In this document: one piece after another, positions 31,062 through 39,643 of the stretch
How the letters are laid out: each line of letters opens with the position of its first letter
Numbering within the stretch: position 1 is the stretch's first letter
The notes under the pieces: generated by a model
The model's database searches: none
Told to the model about the DNA's origin: nothing
The model's input: the letters and a program-made list of their open reading frames with translations, nothing else
Source of the DNA: Fidelibacterota bacterium
Lineage (GTDB): Bacteria; Fidelibacterota; UBA2242; JAOZSR01
DNA: 64,000 nt
NCBI GenBank assembly: GCA_029939575.1
Contig: JAOZSR010000009.1
Coordinates: 1 to 64,000 of the forward strand
Direction of reading: 5' to 3'
Position numbers and translations under genes: made by a program

Positions 31062-31739
31062 CTATACAAACTTTGCACCACTACCATCAAGATACAATAC
31101 TTTATCCATTTTTTTTGCGATGGAATGATTATGTGTAGCTATGATAAATGTTCTATTAAATTCTTTATTAATATCTATTATTAATTCAATAAGCTTATTA
31201 CTGTTTTCCAAATCAAGATTTCCGGATGGTTCATCGGCAAGGACAACTAAAGGATTGTTAATCAATGACCTGGCAACAGCAACTCGCTGGCGTTCTCCTC
31301 CGGACAAGGCTGATGGACGATGAGAGATTCTCTCAAGTAAACCAACTTTCTCCAGTATTGAACGGCCTTTGTCAAATGCTTCCTTTGTCCTTTTTTGATA
31401 AATAACCGATGGAATAATTACATTTTCCAAAGCTGTAAATTCCGGCAGTAAATGATGAAATTGAAAAACAAATCCTATACTCGTATTTCTAAATTTTGCA
31501 ATTTCCTTTTCTTTCATTTCAAAAGGATTTTTTTCATTATAATAAATATTCCCTGAATCAGGAATATCAAGTGTTCCCAGCAGGTTCAACAAGGTAGATT
31601 TCCCAATCCCGGAAGGTCCCATAATCGCAATTATTTCACCCTTGTTAACTGAAAAACTTACATTTTGTAATACTTTAATCTCATTGCCTTCATTCCAATA
31701 AGATTTACTTACATTATCTACTTTTAATATTTTTTCCAT
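31062..31739 (-). CDS. lolD: LolD-type ABC transporter ATPase (lipoprotein release)
   Basis: 225 residues from the ATG at 31739, one base after the stop of the upstream permease gene. An upstream ATG at 31763 would overlap that gene and add eight residues. Walker A is GPSGIGKSTLL, Q-loop FVFQFHHLLPEFTALEN, signature LSGGERQRVAVARSL and Walker B LVVLADEPSGNLD. The FHHLLPEF pattern is typical of LolD. With the two FtsX-type permeases upstream it would extract lipoproteins from the inner membrane towards LolA. Confidence 0.92.
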   Translation of the reverse strand: MEKILKVDNVSKSYWNEGNEIKVLQNVSFSVNKGEIIAIMGPSGIGKSTLLNLLGTLDIPDSGNIYYNEKNPFEMKEKEIAKFRNTSIGFVFQFHHLLPEFTALENVIIPSVIYQKRTKEAFDKGRSILEKVGLLERISHRPSALSGGERQRVAVARSLINNPLVVLADEPSGNLDLENSNKLIELIIDINKEFNRTFIIATHNHSIAKKMDKVLYLDGSGAKFV

Positions 31740-31740
31740 A

Positions 31741-32964
31741 TCATTTCTCATATTGAATTGCATCTAAAACCATTAATTTACTAACACGCCAACTGGGATA
31801 AAAAGTTCCTCCAAAAATAAAAATCACACTGGCAAATATCACTCCAAATACATCTAAAAATTGTACTTCAACCGGTAAATATGGGATGAAATAAACTGAT
31901 GGTAAAGGAATTATGTGAAAATGTTGCTGAATCAGGCATAAACTCAAAGAAAACAGTAGTCCTATGCACAATCCTAAAAAACCGGTTATCATGCCCAGAT
32001 ATAAAAATATTTTCCTGACCTGGATTCTATTCATTCCCAAAGCCTGTAACATTCCAACTTCTCTTATTTTTTCAATTACCAACATGACCAAAGAACTCAT
32101 CAGATTAAAAATTGCTACCAAAATAATCAGGCATAAAGCGATGAAACTTCCATATTTTTCAAGTTTCATTGCACCAAAAAGGCTACGGTGTAATTCACTC
32201 CAGGTTGCAACATTTCTATCTTTACCCAATTTAGTCACTATTTTTTCTTTTAAAAATTTTCTTTCTTCAAATTCATTAAAAGTAACATTTATTCCGGTAT
32301 AACTATCATTCTTACGAAAGATTTTTTGGGCCTGGTTTATTTTAATAAATACTACTTTATCATCATAATCAAAAAGATCTAATTTGAAAAAGCCACTACA
32401 TACAAATTTTCCAACAATCGGAATATTCATTGTACCACCTATTTTCAAAGGATTGATAACATTAACAGTATCTCCAATATATAACCCAAGTTTGTCAGCC
32501 AGACGATAACCTAATATAATTCCCGGTAAATTTGATATGGGAGAATATAATTTATGACTACCTCTTATAATCGCCCCATTTCTTGATAATTTATTCTGAA
32601 TACTTAGTGAATCAATTCCAAAAATTCTGACTACTTCTTCATTGGTATTACTTGTTAATATTGATTTTCCAGAAACAAAGGGCTTGATACTTTTCACATC
32701 TTCCGATTTTAACGCATCTCTGACATTTTCAATATCAATATTTACAATATTATTACCTGTAATTTTAATATGTGATTCCAAATCAATTACACGGGATATT
32801 ATTTCAGTTTCAAAACCATTAAGAATACTTAAGGTAACAACTAATGCAAAAGTACCTATTGCAATCCCAAAAATTGAAAAATAAGATGTAAAGGAAATCA
32901 ATCCTGTTTTTTTCTTTGAGAAAAAATATCTCAGCGCAATCCAGTTTTCAATTTTTTTATTCAT
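31741..32964 (-). CDS. LolC/LolE-type permease (second of two)
   Basis: 407 residues from the ATG at 32964 (MNKKIENWIALRYFFSKKKT). The reading frame can be extended to 33024, but that lies inside the upstream gene. Membrane segments are at about 30-55 and three near the C-terminus, with a large periplasmic domain between, the MacB/FtsX layout. LSSLVMLVIEKIREVGMLQAL is the signature of the second helix and coupling region. The start overlaps the last 8 bases of the upstream permease (ATGAATAA), which indicates translational coupling. It functions with LolD and its paralogue. Confidence 0.88.
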   Translation of the reverse strand: MNKKIENWIALRYFFSKKKTGLISFTSYFSIFGIAIGTFALVVTLSILNGFETEIISRVIDLESHIKITGNNIVNIDIENVRDALKSEDVKSIKPFVSGKSILTSNTNEEVVRIFGIDSLSIQNKLSRNGAIIRGSHKLYSPISNLPGIILGYRLADKLGLYIGDTVNVINPLKIGGTMNIPIVGKFVCSGFFKLDLFDYDDKVVFIKINQAQKIFRKNDSYTGINVTFNEFEERKFLKEKIVTKLGKDRNVATWSELHRSLFGAMKLEKYGSFIALCLIILVAIFNLMSSLVMLVIEKIREVGMLQALGMNRIQVRKIFLYLGMITGFLGLCIGLLFSLSLCLIQQHFHIIPLPSVYFIPYLPVEVQFLDVFGVIFASVIFIFGGTFYPSWRVSKLMVLDAIQYEK

Positions 32965-34177
32965 ACCTTGTTGCTTCACCTGGTAATAATTTTTTTGATT
33001 TGATTGCCGGATAAAAAGTAGCAATTAAAGAAAATATTAACGTTCCTATACCAATATATAAAAAATCTTTCCAATTTAATAAAACCGGTAATTTACTCAT
33101 AAAGTAAACATCTTCAGGTATTGAGATAACAGAAAATTTCATTTGGATCCAGGAAAGAAATATCGCTACCAAAAACCCTAATAAAGTTCCCGCTATTCCT
33201 ATCAAACCTCCTTCTATCATAAAAATTCCGGTAATTTGACTATTATTTACACCCATACTTTTTAATATTCCAATGTCTTTAGTCTTTTCCAGAACGATCA
33301 TCATTAACGAACTGATAATATTAAAAATCGCTACTAATGCAATTAAACCAAATACTATGATTATTGGTAATCGTTGAACTTCCAACCAGCGAAAAAGATT
33401 GCTATGCAGATCATTCCAACTCATTGCATGATAAGGAAAACCTAATTCCTTATTTATTTGTGTTGCAATTTTATCTGCATTTAATGGGTTACTAAGCAAT
33501 ATTTGATATCCTGAAAAAGTATTGTCCAATTCATAAATTCTCTGAGCGGACTTTAGGCCAGTATAAACAAAAATATCATCATAATCAGCAATTCCTGAAT
33601 CATAAATACCAGTAAGTCGAAATTTGCCAATCTTTGGCCGACTACCAATTCCCTGAGAACCATGCAAAATGAATAGATATACTTTATCATCGATATCAAC
33701 ATTTAATTTTTCAGCTAACTTTTTCCCAATTACAATTCCGGAATATTTATTTTCTTCACTAAAATCTATCTTACCTTTAGACAAGAACCTATCAATTCGA
33801 AGAGTATTATGAATATCTTTTTCCGAAATACCTTCTAAAACAACACCTTCTGTTTCATTTCCATGTCTTATCATAACACTTCTATGAATATAAGGTGCAA
33901 TATATTTTATCTCCCCGATAGAATTCAAAGTACTATCTACCTTAGAAGTTGTATCCATAGATTCCTGGTAAAATAAACGTAAACGGATATGAGCATCAAA
34001 ATCAATTAATTTTGATTTGACCTCTTGCTCAAAACCATTAAGAATTGAAATTGTTAAAATTAAAGCCGCTACACCAAGTGACAATCCAATTATTGAAATT
34101 ATACTAATAAAAGAAATATATCCAATTTTGTGTTGACTAAATAAGTGCCGTTTGGCTATAAAAAATGAAAACCGCAT
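32957..34177 (-). CDS. LolC/LolE-type permease (first of two)
   Basis: 406 residues. The start MRFSFFIAKRHLFSQHKIGYIS followed by a membrane helix and the sequence SILNGFEQEVKSKLIDFDAH is typical of LolC/LolE. Three C-terminal helices follow, with SSLMMIVLEKTKDIGILKSM. It is clearly paralogous to the next gene (SILNGFE..., LEKTKDIGIL against IEKIREVGML). Together with LolD they probably form a heterodimeric lipoprotein-releasing complex as in proteobacteria. It lies 15 bases after lysS. Confidence 0.88.
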   Translation of the reverse strand: MRFSFFIAKRHLFSQHKIGYISFISIISIIGLSLGVAALILTISILNGFEQEVKSKLIDFDAHIRLRLFYQESMDTTSKVDSTLNSIGEIKYIAPYIHRSVMIRHGNETEGVVLEGISEKDIHNTLRIDRFLSKGKIDFSEENKYSGIVIGKKLAEKLNVDIDDKVYLFILHGSQGIGSRPKIGKFRLTGIYDSGIADYDDIFVYTGLKSAQRIYELDNTFSGYQILLSNPLNADKIATQINKELGFPYHAMSWNDLHSNLFRWLEVQRLPIIIVFGLIALVAIFNIISSLMMIVLEKTKDIGILKSMGVNNSQITGIFMIEGGLIGIAGTLLGFLVAIFLSWIQMKFSVISIPEDVYFMSKLPVLLNWKDFLYIGIGTLIFSLIATFYPAIKSKKLLPGEATRYE

Positions 34178-34192
34178 TATCTCGTGAACACC

Positions 34193-35692
34193 TTATGACC
34201 TCATTTGGGGAAAAAAGAGCACATCTCTAATAGAATTTTGTCCTGTTAATAACATCACAACTCTATCTATACCAACCCCAACACCACCTGTTGGAGGCAT
34301 TCCGGTTTCAACAGCCCGTACAAAATCTTCATCCATCTGGTGAGCTTCCTCATCTCCTGATTCCTGCAACCTTTCCTGATTTTCCAGCCTTACCCGTTGA
34401 TCAATAGGATCATTTAATTCACTAAAGGAATTCACAAATTCCTGACCAGCAATAAATAACTCAAATCTTTCAACAATTCCCTTTGCCCCACCTCTCTTAG
34501 GTTTGGCAAACGGAGAAATTGCTTCAGGAAAATCCATTACAAAAGTAGGTTGAATCAAATTAGGTTCTACAAATTCATCAAACAAATATGCGAGGTAATT
34601 CCCGTAATTATCAGAATCTTTAAGAGAAATGCCTTTTTCTTTACAAACTTTTTTCAGTTCTTCTTCAGTGGAATTGCTCAGATCCTGTCCAACATATTCC
34701 TCTAATAAATTAAACATAGATCTACGTTGAAAAGGCTGACTAAAATCAATATTATGATTATTATACATAAAATCTGTTTTCCCCAGTTTTTCACATAAAA
34801 ACCGAAAATAATTTTCTACAAAATCCATCATATAGTTATAATCAACATAAGTTTCATAAAACTCCAAAAGAGTAAATTCCGGATTATGACTCCTGTCAAC
34901 ACCTTCATTTCTGAAAGTTTTAGAAATTTCATAGACTTTATCAATACCACCGACAATCAATCTTTTAAGATATAATTCCAGTGCGATTCTCAGGTAAAAA
35001 TTACTGTTTAATGCATTATAAAAAGTTTTAAAAGGACGTGCATTTGCACCACCGTAAATTGGCTGTAAAATTGGAGTTTCTACCTCCAGATATCCGCTAT
35101 TATTTAAATAATCTCTTGTCCATTGGATAATCTTACTACGTTTCTTAAAAACATCTTTAACTGATGGATTTACAATCATATCAAGATAGCGTTGTCTATA
35201 TCGTTGTTCTTTATCAGAAAAAGCATCAAATACATCGCCATCCTTTTCTTTTACAATCGGAATCGGACGAATATTTTTTGATAACATTTTTATTTCAGTA
35301 GCAAAAATTGTAACCTGTCCGGTCCTGGTTTTTGTAACTGTGCCGGAAAATCCGAGAATATCACCAATATCAAGTAACTTAAATAGTTTAAAACCTAACT
35401 TGCCAACTTTATTTTCTTGAATATAAACCTGTATTTTTCCTTCATCATCCTGGATATCAATAAAATTTGCTCTTCCCATATTCCTGATTGCCATTAATCG
35501 GCCGGCAATTCTGACTACATTTTTTTCGGCAATTTCATCATAACTATCAAGTATATCCTTTGTCAAATGAGAGCGTTCAAAATTATATTCATAAGGCTCA
35601 AAACCTAATTCTCTGATTTTTTTAATTTTTTCTTTTCTAACGTCAATAATTTCTGTTAAAGATTTTCCTTGTGTTGGTGTTTCAGTACTCAA
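34193..35692 (-). CDS. lysS: Lysyl-tRNA synthetase, class II
   Basis: 499 residues. An N-terminal OB-fold (about 60-160, VRIAGRLMAIRNMGRANFID) is followed by the class II core. Motif 1 is in YRQRYLDMIVNPSVKDVF, motif 2 in FRNEGVDRSHNPEFTLLEFY and motif 3 in GGVGVGIDRVVMLLTG. It charges tRNA-Lys. The start is TTG in the sequence TTGA, whose last three bases are the stop of prfB, so the two genes are translationally coupled; prfB-lysS is a common pairing in bacteria. Confidence 0.97.
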   Translation of the reverse strand: MSTETPTQGKSLTEIIDVRKEKIKKIRELGFEPYEYNFERSHLTKDILDSYDEIAEKNVVRIAGRLMAIRNMGRANFIDIQDDEGKIQVYIQENKVGKLGFKLFKLLDIGDILGFSGTVTKTRTGQVTIFATEIKMLSKNIRPIPIVKEKDGDVFDAFSDKEQRYRQRYLDMIVNPSVKDVFKKRSKIIQWTRDYLNNSGYLEVETPILQPIYGGANARPFKTFYNALNSNFYLRIALELYLKRLIVGGIDKVYEISKTFRNEGVDRSHNPEFTLLEFYETYVDYNYMMDFVENYFRFLCEKLGKTDFMYNNHNIDFSQPFQRRSMFNLLEEYVGQDLSNSTEEELKKVCKEKGISLKDSDNYGNYLAYLFDEFVEPNLIQPTFVMDFPEAISPFAKPKRGGAKGIVERFELFIAGQEFVNSFSELNDPIDQRVRLENQERLQESGDEEAHQMDEDFVRAVETGMPPTGGVGVGIDRVVMLLTGQNSIRDVLFFPQMRS

Positions 35693-36805
35693 GACTTTTT
35701 ATTCTCCTTTGTTTTGTTTAATAATAAATAGGCCCTGATAAAATCATTAAGATCTCCATCCATAACAGCCTGAATATTCGTTTTATCTACTTTTGTTCTA
35801 TGATCTTTAACCATTGTATAAGGATGAAATACATAGGACCTGATTTGGTTTCCCCAGCCAATATCTTTTTTATTTTTCTCTATCTCTGATTTTTCTTTCT
35901 TTCTTTGCTCAATCTCTAACTGATACAACTGACTTTTAAGCATTTTCATCGCGCTTGCTTTGTTTTTATACTGTGAACGCTCATTCTGGCATTGTACAAC
36001 AATACCAGTGGGAATGTGAGTAATACGAATAGCAGAATCTGTTTTATTTACATGTTGTCCACCTGCCCCACTGGCCCGAAAAGTATCAATTCTCAAATCA
36101 TCAGTATTTATTTCAATTTCAATATCGTCATCTACTTCCGGATAAATAAAAACCGAAGCAAAGGAAGTATGTCGCCGTGAATTTGAATCAAAGGGGGAAA
36201 TCCTCACAAGACGATGAATTCCAGCCTCTGCTTTTAAATGACCATAAACATATTCTCCTGACACTTCAATTGTAACATCCTTAATTCCTGCTTCATCACC
36301 ATCGAGAAGATTAAGAATCTTACCTGTCATTCCGGATCGTTCGATCCAACGAAGATACATTCTCATTAGCATTTCTGCCCAATCCTGGGATTCTGTACCA
36401 CCGGCTCCCGGATGAATAGTCAAAATCGCATTTTTTGAATCATCCTCATCACTAAGCATAGTCTGAAGTTCCAAATTAGAGATTTTTTCCTTTAGGGTAA
36501 CAAGCATATCACCCAATTCTGATTCTATGCTAGTTTCATCTTCCTCTATTGCAATTTCCAATAAGCCTACAATTTCATCATATAGATTGGAAATATCATC
36601 ATATTTTCCTAAAACAGATTCAAGACGATTTATTAACTGTAATACTTCCTGGGCTTGTTCTTGTGATTGCCAAAATTCAGATTCAGTTGTTTTTATCTGA
36701 TTTTCTTTTAATTGACGCCTTTTTTCATCAACGTCAAAGAAACCTCCGTAATTCTAATAATTGAGGTTCAATATTTTGAATTTCTAATTTAACTTCAGAT
36801 ATCAT
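35689..36805 (-). CDS. prfB: Peptide chain release factor 2, made by +1 programmed frameshift
   Basis: Translation starts at the ATG at 36805 and meets TGA after 23 codons (36736-36734). A +1 shift at CTT-TGA-C continues into the long frame, giving a 371-residue RF2. After the shift the sequence reads DVDEKRRQLKENQ, then the RF2 motifs SPF (in RISPFDSNSRRHTSFAS) and GAGGQHVNKTDSAI, the GGQ loop for peptidyl-tRNA hydrolysis. It recognises UGA and UAA. The frameshift makes RF2 regulate its own synthesis: slow UGA termination favours the shift. It is followed by lysS with overlapping stop/start. Confidence 0.96.
36733..36748 (-). promoter_or_regulatory. prfB +1 frameshift site
   Basis: On the minus strand the sequence is CGGAGGTTTCTTTGAC. 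A Shine-Dalgarno-like GGAGG sits three bases before CTT-TGA-C, the spacing and slippery codon known from prfB genes across bacteria. The shift replaces the UGA by GAC (Asp). Confidence 0.95.
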
Positions 36806-36816
36806 TTTTTCCCTAA

Positions 36817-37287
36817 TTAAGAACTTTTAATAAAAGATTCAGATGGTCTGATTGGTGAAAATTCTTTGTAACTGGAGAGCACAATAAAAGTTCGGGTTTG
36901 AAGTACTCCCGGCCAGGATTGGATTTTAGTAAGCAAATTTTCCAGGCTGGATGTATTTTTTGTATTAATTTTTAAAAGATGAGAACCTTCACCGGTAATT
37001 GAATGACATTCACGAATATCATTTTCATCATTAAATCGATTGATAAATTGATTAATATCTTTTATTGGAGCAGTCATAATAAAAACAAAAGCAGTAACAT
37101 CTTTGCCAATAGCTGAGTGATCAATCGTGGCATGATACCCATTAATTATGCCTTTACTTTCAAGTTTTCTCATTCTTTCACTTACAGCCGGTATCGTTAG
37201 ACCAACTTTCTCAGCAATTCGATTTCTTTGTATTCTTCCATCTTTTTGAAGTATATCTAATATTTTTACATCAATTTCATCAATCAT
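36817..37287 (-). CDS. Lrp/AsnC-family transcriptional regulator
   Basis: 156 residues. The N-terminal helix-turn-helix (about 4-55: DVKILDILQKDGRIQRNRIA, then LTIPAVSERMRKLESKG) is followed by a C-terminal RAM/AsnC ligand-binding ferredoxin-like domain (about 65-145: VFIMTAPI, ECHSITGEGSHLLKI, GVLQTRTFIVLSS). Such proteins sense amino acids and control their metabolism. Its target is not evident; neighbouring lysS and prfB are 11 bases away on the same strand. Confidence 0.93.
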   Translation of the reverse strand: MIDEIDVKILDILQKDGRIQRNRIAEKVGLTIPAVSERMRKLESKGIINGYHATIDHSAIGKDVTAFVFIMTAPIKDINQFINRFNDENDIRECHSITGEGSHLLKINTKNTSSLENLLTKIQSWPGVLQTRTFIVLSSYKEFSPIRPSESFIKSS

Positions 37288-37320
37288 TTACTTTCTCCTA
37301 ACTTTCTGGTTTCCAAATAA

Positions 37321-37827
37321 TTAGTTACTAGATCTTGCTATATAATATTGAATCATGGTAATTGCAGTAACCACACTTAATACCTGAGTTGACCAGGATA
37401 TTGACGAGGAAATAATCTGCATTGGTTTTTTTGGTACAATGACAGTATCGTTGGGCTTTATTTCCGGAATTAAACTATGATCACCAGTCTCCAAAAACTC
37501 TTTTACATCAATTATTTCAACCTCAGATTCATTACCTAAAGCAACTCCACGAATTATTCTTATTTTTGATAGTTTTGCAGCATCAGTAGGACCTCCGGCT
37601 GAAGACAGTAATTCAACCAAATCTAATCCAATCGGAACATCAAAAACACCAGGCTTAATTACTTCACCCCATACTTTCACTGTCATTAACAACGCATCAG
37701 TACTAGATGAAAAAGTATATTTTGCTGCACTGCTTTTTTTCAAATCTCTGGATATTTTTTTACTCTCTTGTCCAAATAAAAAGACATTCATTATAATAAA
37801 AATTGTTAATAAAAAATATTTATTCAA
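37321..37827 (-). CDS. SLBB-domain protein, polysaccharide-export-like
   Basis: 168 residues from a TTG at 37827 (MNKYFLLTIFIIMNVFLFG, a signal peptide) with GGGG upstream. The frame is open further, but that would overlap the upstream gene. A single SLBB/Wza-like domain spans about 55-135: VKVWGEVIKPGVFDVPIGLDL, LLSSAGGPTDAA, RIIRG and IKPNDTVIVPKK. A C-terminal hydrophobic segment (about 140-160) may anchor it. Such domains bind polysaccharide or DNA-like ligands in export channels. It is too short to be a Wza channel and has no export partners here. Confidence 0.75.
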   Translation of the reverse strand: MNKYFLLTIFIIMNVFLFGQESKKISRDLKKSSAAKYTFSSSTDALLMTVKVWGEVIKPGVFDVPIGLDLVELLSSAGGPTDAAKLSKIRIIRGVALGNESEVEIIDVKEFLETGDHSLIPEIKPNDTVIVPKKPMQIISSSISWSTQVLSVVTAITMIQYYIARSSN

Positions 37828-37843
37828 ATTATTAACCCCACAG

Positions 37844-38620
37844 TTACTCTGCAATCGAAAAGAAGCCCCAATTTGATTCACTTCCAGATATATCAATATC
37901 CATTGGATTTACTACTCCTATTGCATCTATTCTCCATCTATATGTTTGTCCCTTACTTAATTCCCGGACTTTTGCTGTTCCATTTGAATTATATAAAACA
38001 GATTGTAAAAAATCTCCATAATTTCTCTTATTCATACGATAAATCCAAATAACTTCTTTAGATAAAAAATTTTCTAAATATAATACATACTGATAAGAAT
38101 CACGCCCATAATCATTCCATTTAAAAACCGGTGTGGTTTCTGGAATGTCATTTATCGTTGGTGATACCAACTCTGCTTTTGTTATTAGCTTATATTCAAT
38201 AGTATCAGACCGTTCACTAACATTACCAGCATGGTCAAATGCCCGAATATAATAATAACAATATTTATCTATAGGGGCTAATTCATCAATCCAGGATGTA
38301 TCAGCATTAATTATTCCAATATTTTCAACTTCCATAATTTTAACAAAATTGCTATCAGGACTCGTAAATGCCCGATAAATTTTATAACCGGCAAGATCAT
38401 CTTCAAAATTACGATGCCATTCCAGATAAATCCCATCACCATCATAGGCATCAATTCCGTGTTCAATCGAATCCTGTGGAGCGGTTTTTTCAACCCAAAG
38501 AACCTTCGATGGCGGATCAGGATCTTCCAAATTATCACCACATTGAAAGCAAAAATATAGTAAATTAATTATCGTTATTATAGTCAATAAATATCTATTT
38601 CTAATACTATCATTAATCAT
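37844..38620 (-). CDS. Exported protein with fibronectin type III-like domains
   Basis: 258 residues. A signal sequence (about 8-25) ends LYFCFQCGDN, possibly a weak lipobox. Two beta domains follow: an FnIII-like one (GIYLEWHRNFEDDLAGYKIYRA, then YYYIRAFDHAGNVSE) and a second one with PVFKWNDYGRDSYQYVLYLE and GQTYRWRIDAI. The function is unknown. It sits between the PorV/PorQ-like and SLBB genes, and may be a surface or periplasmic partner of the secretion-type genes (inference). Confidence 0.7.
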   Translation of the reverse strand: MINDSIRNRYLLTIITIINLLYFCFQCGDNLEDPDPPSKVLWVEKTAPQDSIEHGIDAYDGDGIYLEWHRNFEDDLAGYKIYRAFTSPDSNFVKIMEVENIGIINADTSWIDELAPIDKYCYYYIRAFDHAGNVSERSDTIEYKLITKAELVSPTINDIPETTPVFKWNDYGRDSYQYVLYLENFLSKEVIWIYRMNKRNYGDFLQSVLYNSNGTAKVRELSKGQTYRWRIDAIGVVNPMDIDISGSESNWGFFSIAE

Positions 38621-38638
38621 TCAATCACCCACGCAACT

Positions 38639-39643
38639 CTAAAAACCAATACCTCCCCCAATTCTATGACATGCACCTAAATCATGGCTCATAAAAGAAT
38701 AATCCAAAGTTATTCTTTTTTTCAATAATTCAAAATCCAATCCTAACCCAAGTGTAAAGTCAGATTGCCTGATTCCTCCTCTCAAACTTACTTTATTCTG
38801 GTAAACTAATTCACATCCATAGCGAAATTTTTCATCATAGCGATAATTTTTTTCCATTCCAAGATTGAGATCCAGATTAATTTTTTCAAAAGATTGCTCC
38901 AAAGCAAAAGATAAAGCCGGCCCAATTGCGATTTTATCCTGATGTTTTGTTTCCCAATAAATAATTGTACCTGTTGCATCCTGAATATTCAATCCAATAT
39001 TAATCATACCAAGGTCTTTTAAATCAAAAAGATCCTCTCCATTAACTCTTAATCGTCCACCAATATCCAATCCAAGTCCATAGGCTTCAAGATTATCAAG
39101 ATTTTTCCTGATAATCTTAAAATTCATTCCCCAGGGTATCTCAATTTTAAATTTTGAATAACTCCAACCAAGTTTAATAATTTTTGAAACATATCTACTA
39201 TAGGAAATAAAAATTGCCTCTTCTACATTTTTAGTAAATGGAAAATTTGATTGATTTTTGACAAACTCTTTTCTTTTTGCCGGATCTGGTTCTTCTTTTA
39301 AAATATCCGGAGTTACTAAAATATCATCAATGCCACAACGTATCCAGCTAAATGCAAGAGCAGAATTTTTGAATAATTTAGTAGCATAGCCTAAATAATT
39401 ATTGTCTGCTAACCCAAATTGCGAAGTATACATCATGCCAATTCTTTTTTGCCTGATAAATGCAAGACCTGCCGGATTACTATAAAAAGCAGTTTCTCTT
39501 GTATCAATAGCTCCAATTGTATTTGACATTGCCAGGGAACGGGCACTGACTCCCAATTCTAAAAATGCATCTGCATATTCCCCACTATAACCAATAGTGT
39601 GTACAAATAAAAACAGATATATTATTTTTACAATTTTTTTCAT
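38639..39643 (-). CDS. PorV/PorQ-family outer membrane protein
   Basis: 334 residues with a signal peptide (about 1-20). The signature AFLELGVSARSLAMSNTIGA, then AFYSNPAGLAFIRQKRIGMM, is the PorV/PorQ N-terminal motif. It ends with strands such as LDYSFMSHDLGACHRIGGGIGF. It is a paralogue of the protein at 862-1866. Its ATG overlaps the stop of the PorU-like gene (ATGA), so the two are translated together, consistent with the known link of PorU and PorV in cargo processing at the cell surface. Confidence 0.8.
   Translation of the reverse strand: MKKIVKIIYLFLFVHTIGYSGEYADAFLELGVSARSLAMSNTIGAIDTRETAFYSNPAGLAFIRQKRIGMMYTSQFGLADNNYLGYATKLFKNSALAFSWIRCGIDDILVTPDILKEEPDPAKRKEFVKNQSNFPFTKNVEEAIFISYSRYVSKIIKLGWSYSKFKIEIPWGMNFKIIRKNLDNLEAYGLGLDIGGRLRVNGEDLFDLKDLGMINIGLNIQDATGTIIYWETKHQDKIAIGPALSFALEQSFEKINLDLNLGMEKNYRYDEKFRYGCELVYQNKVSLRGGIRQSDFTLGLGLDFELLKKRITLDYSFMSHDLGACHRIGGGIGF

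Noticed and set aside
31741-33024. Longer start of the second Lol permease
   Set aside because: It would run 60 bases further into the coding sequence of the first permease; the ATG at 32964 gives the family-typical N-terminus.
35689-36561. prfB without its first part, starting at 36561
   Set aside because: The canonical frameshift site and RF2 N-terminus lie upstream; the full gene starts at 36805.
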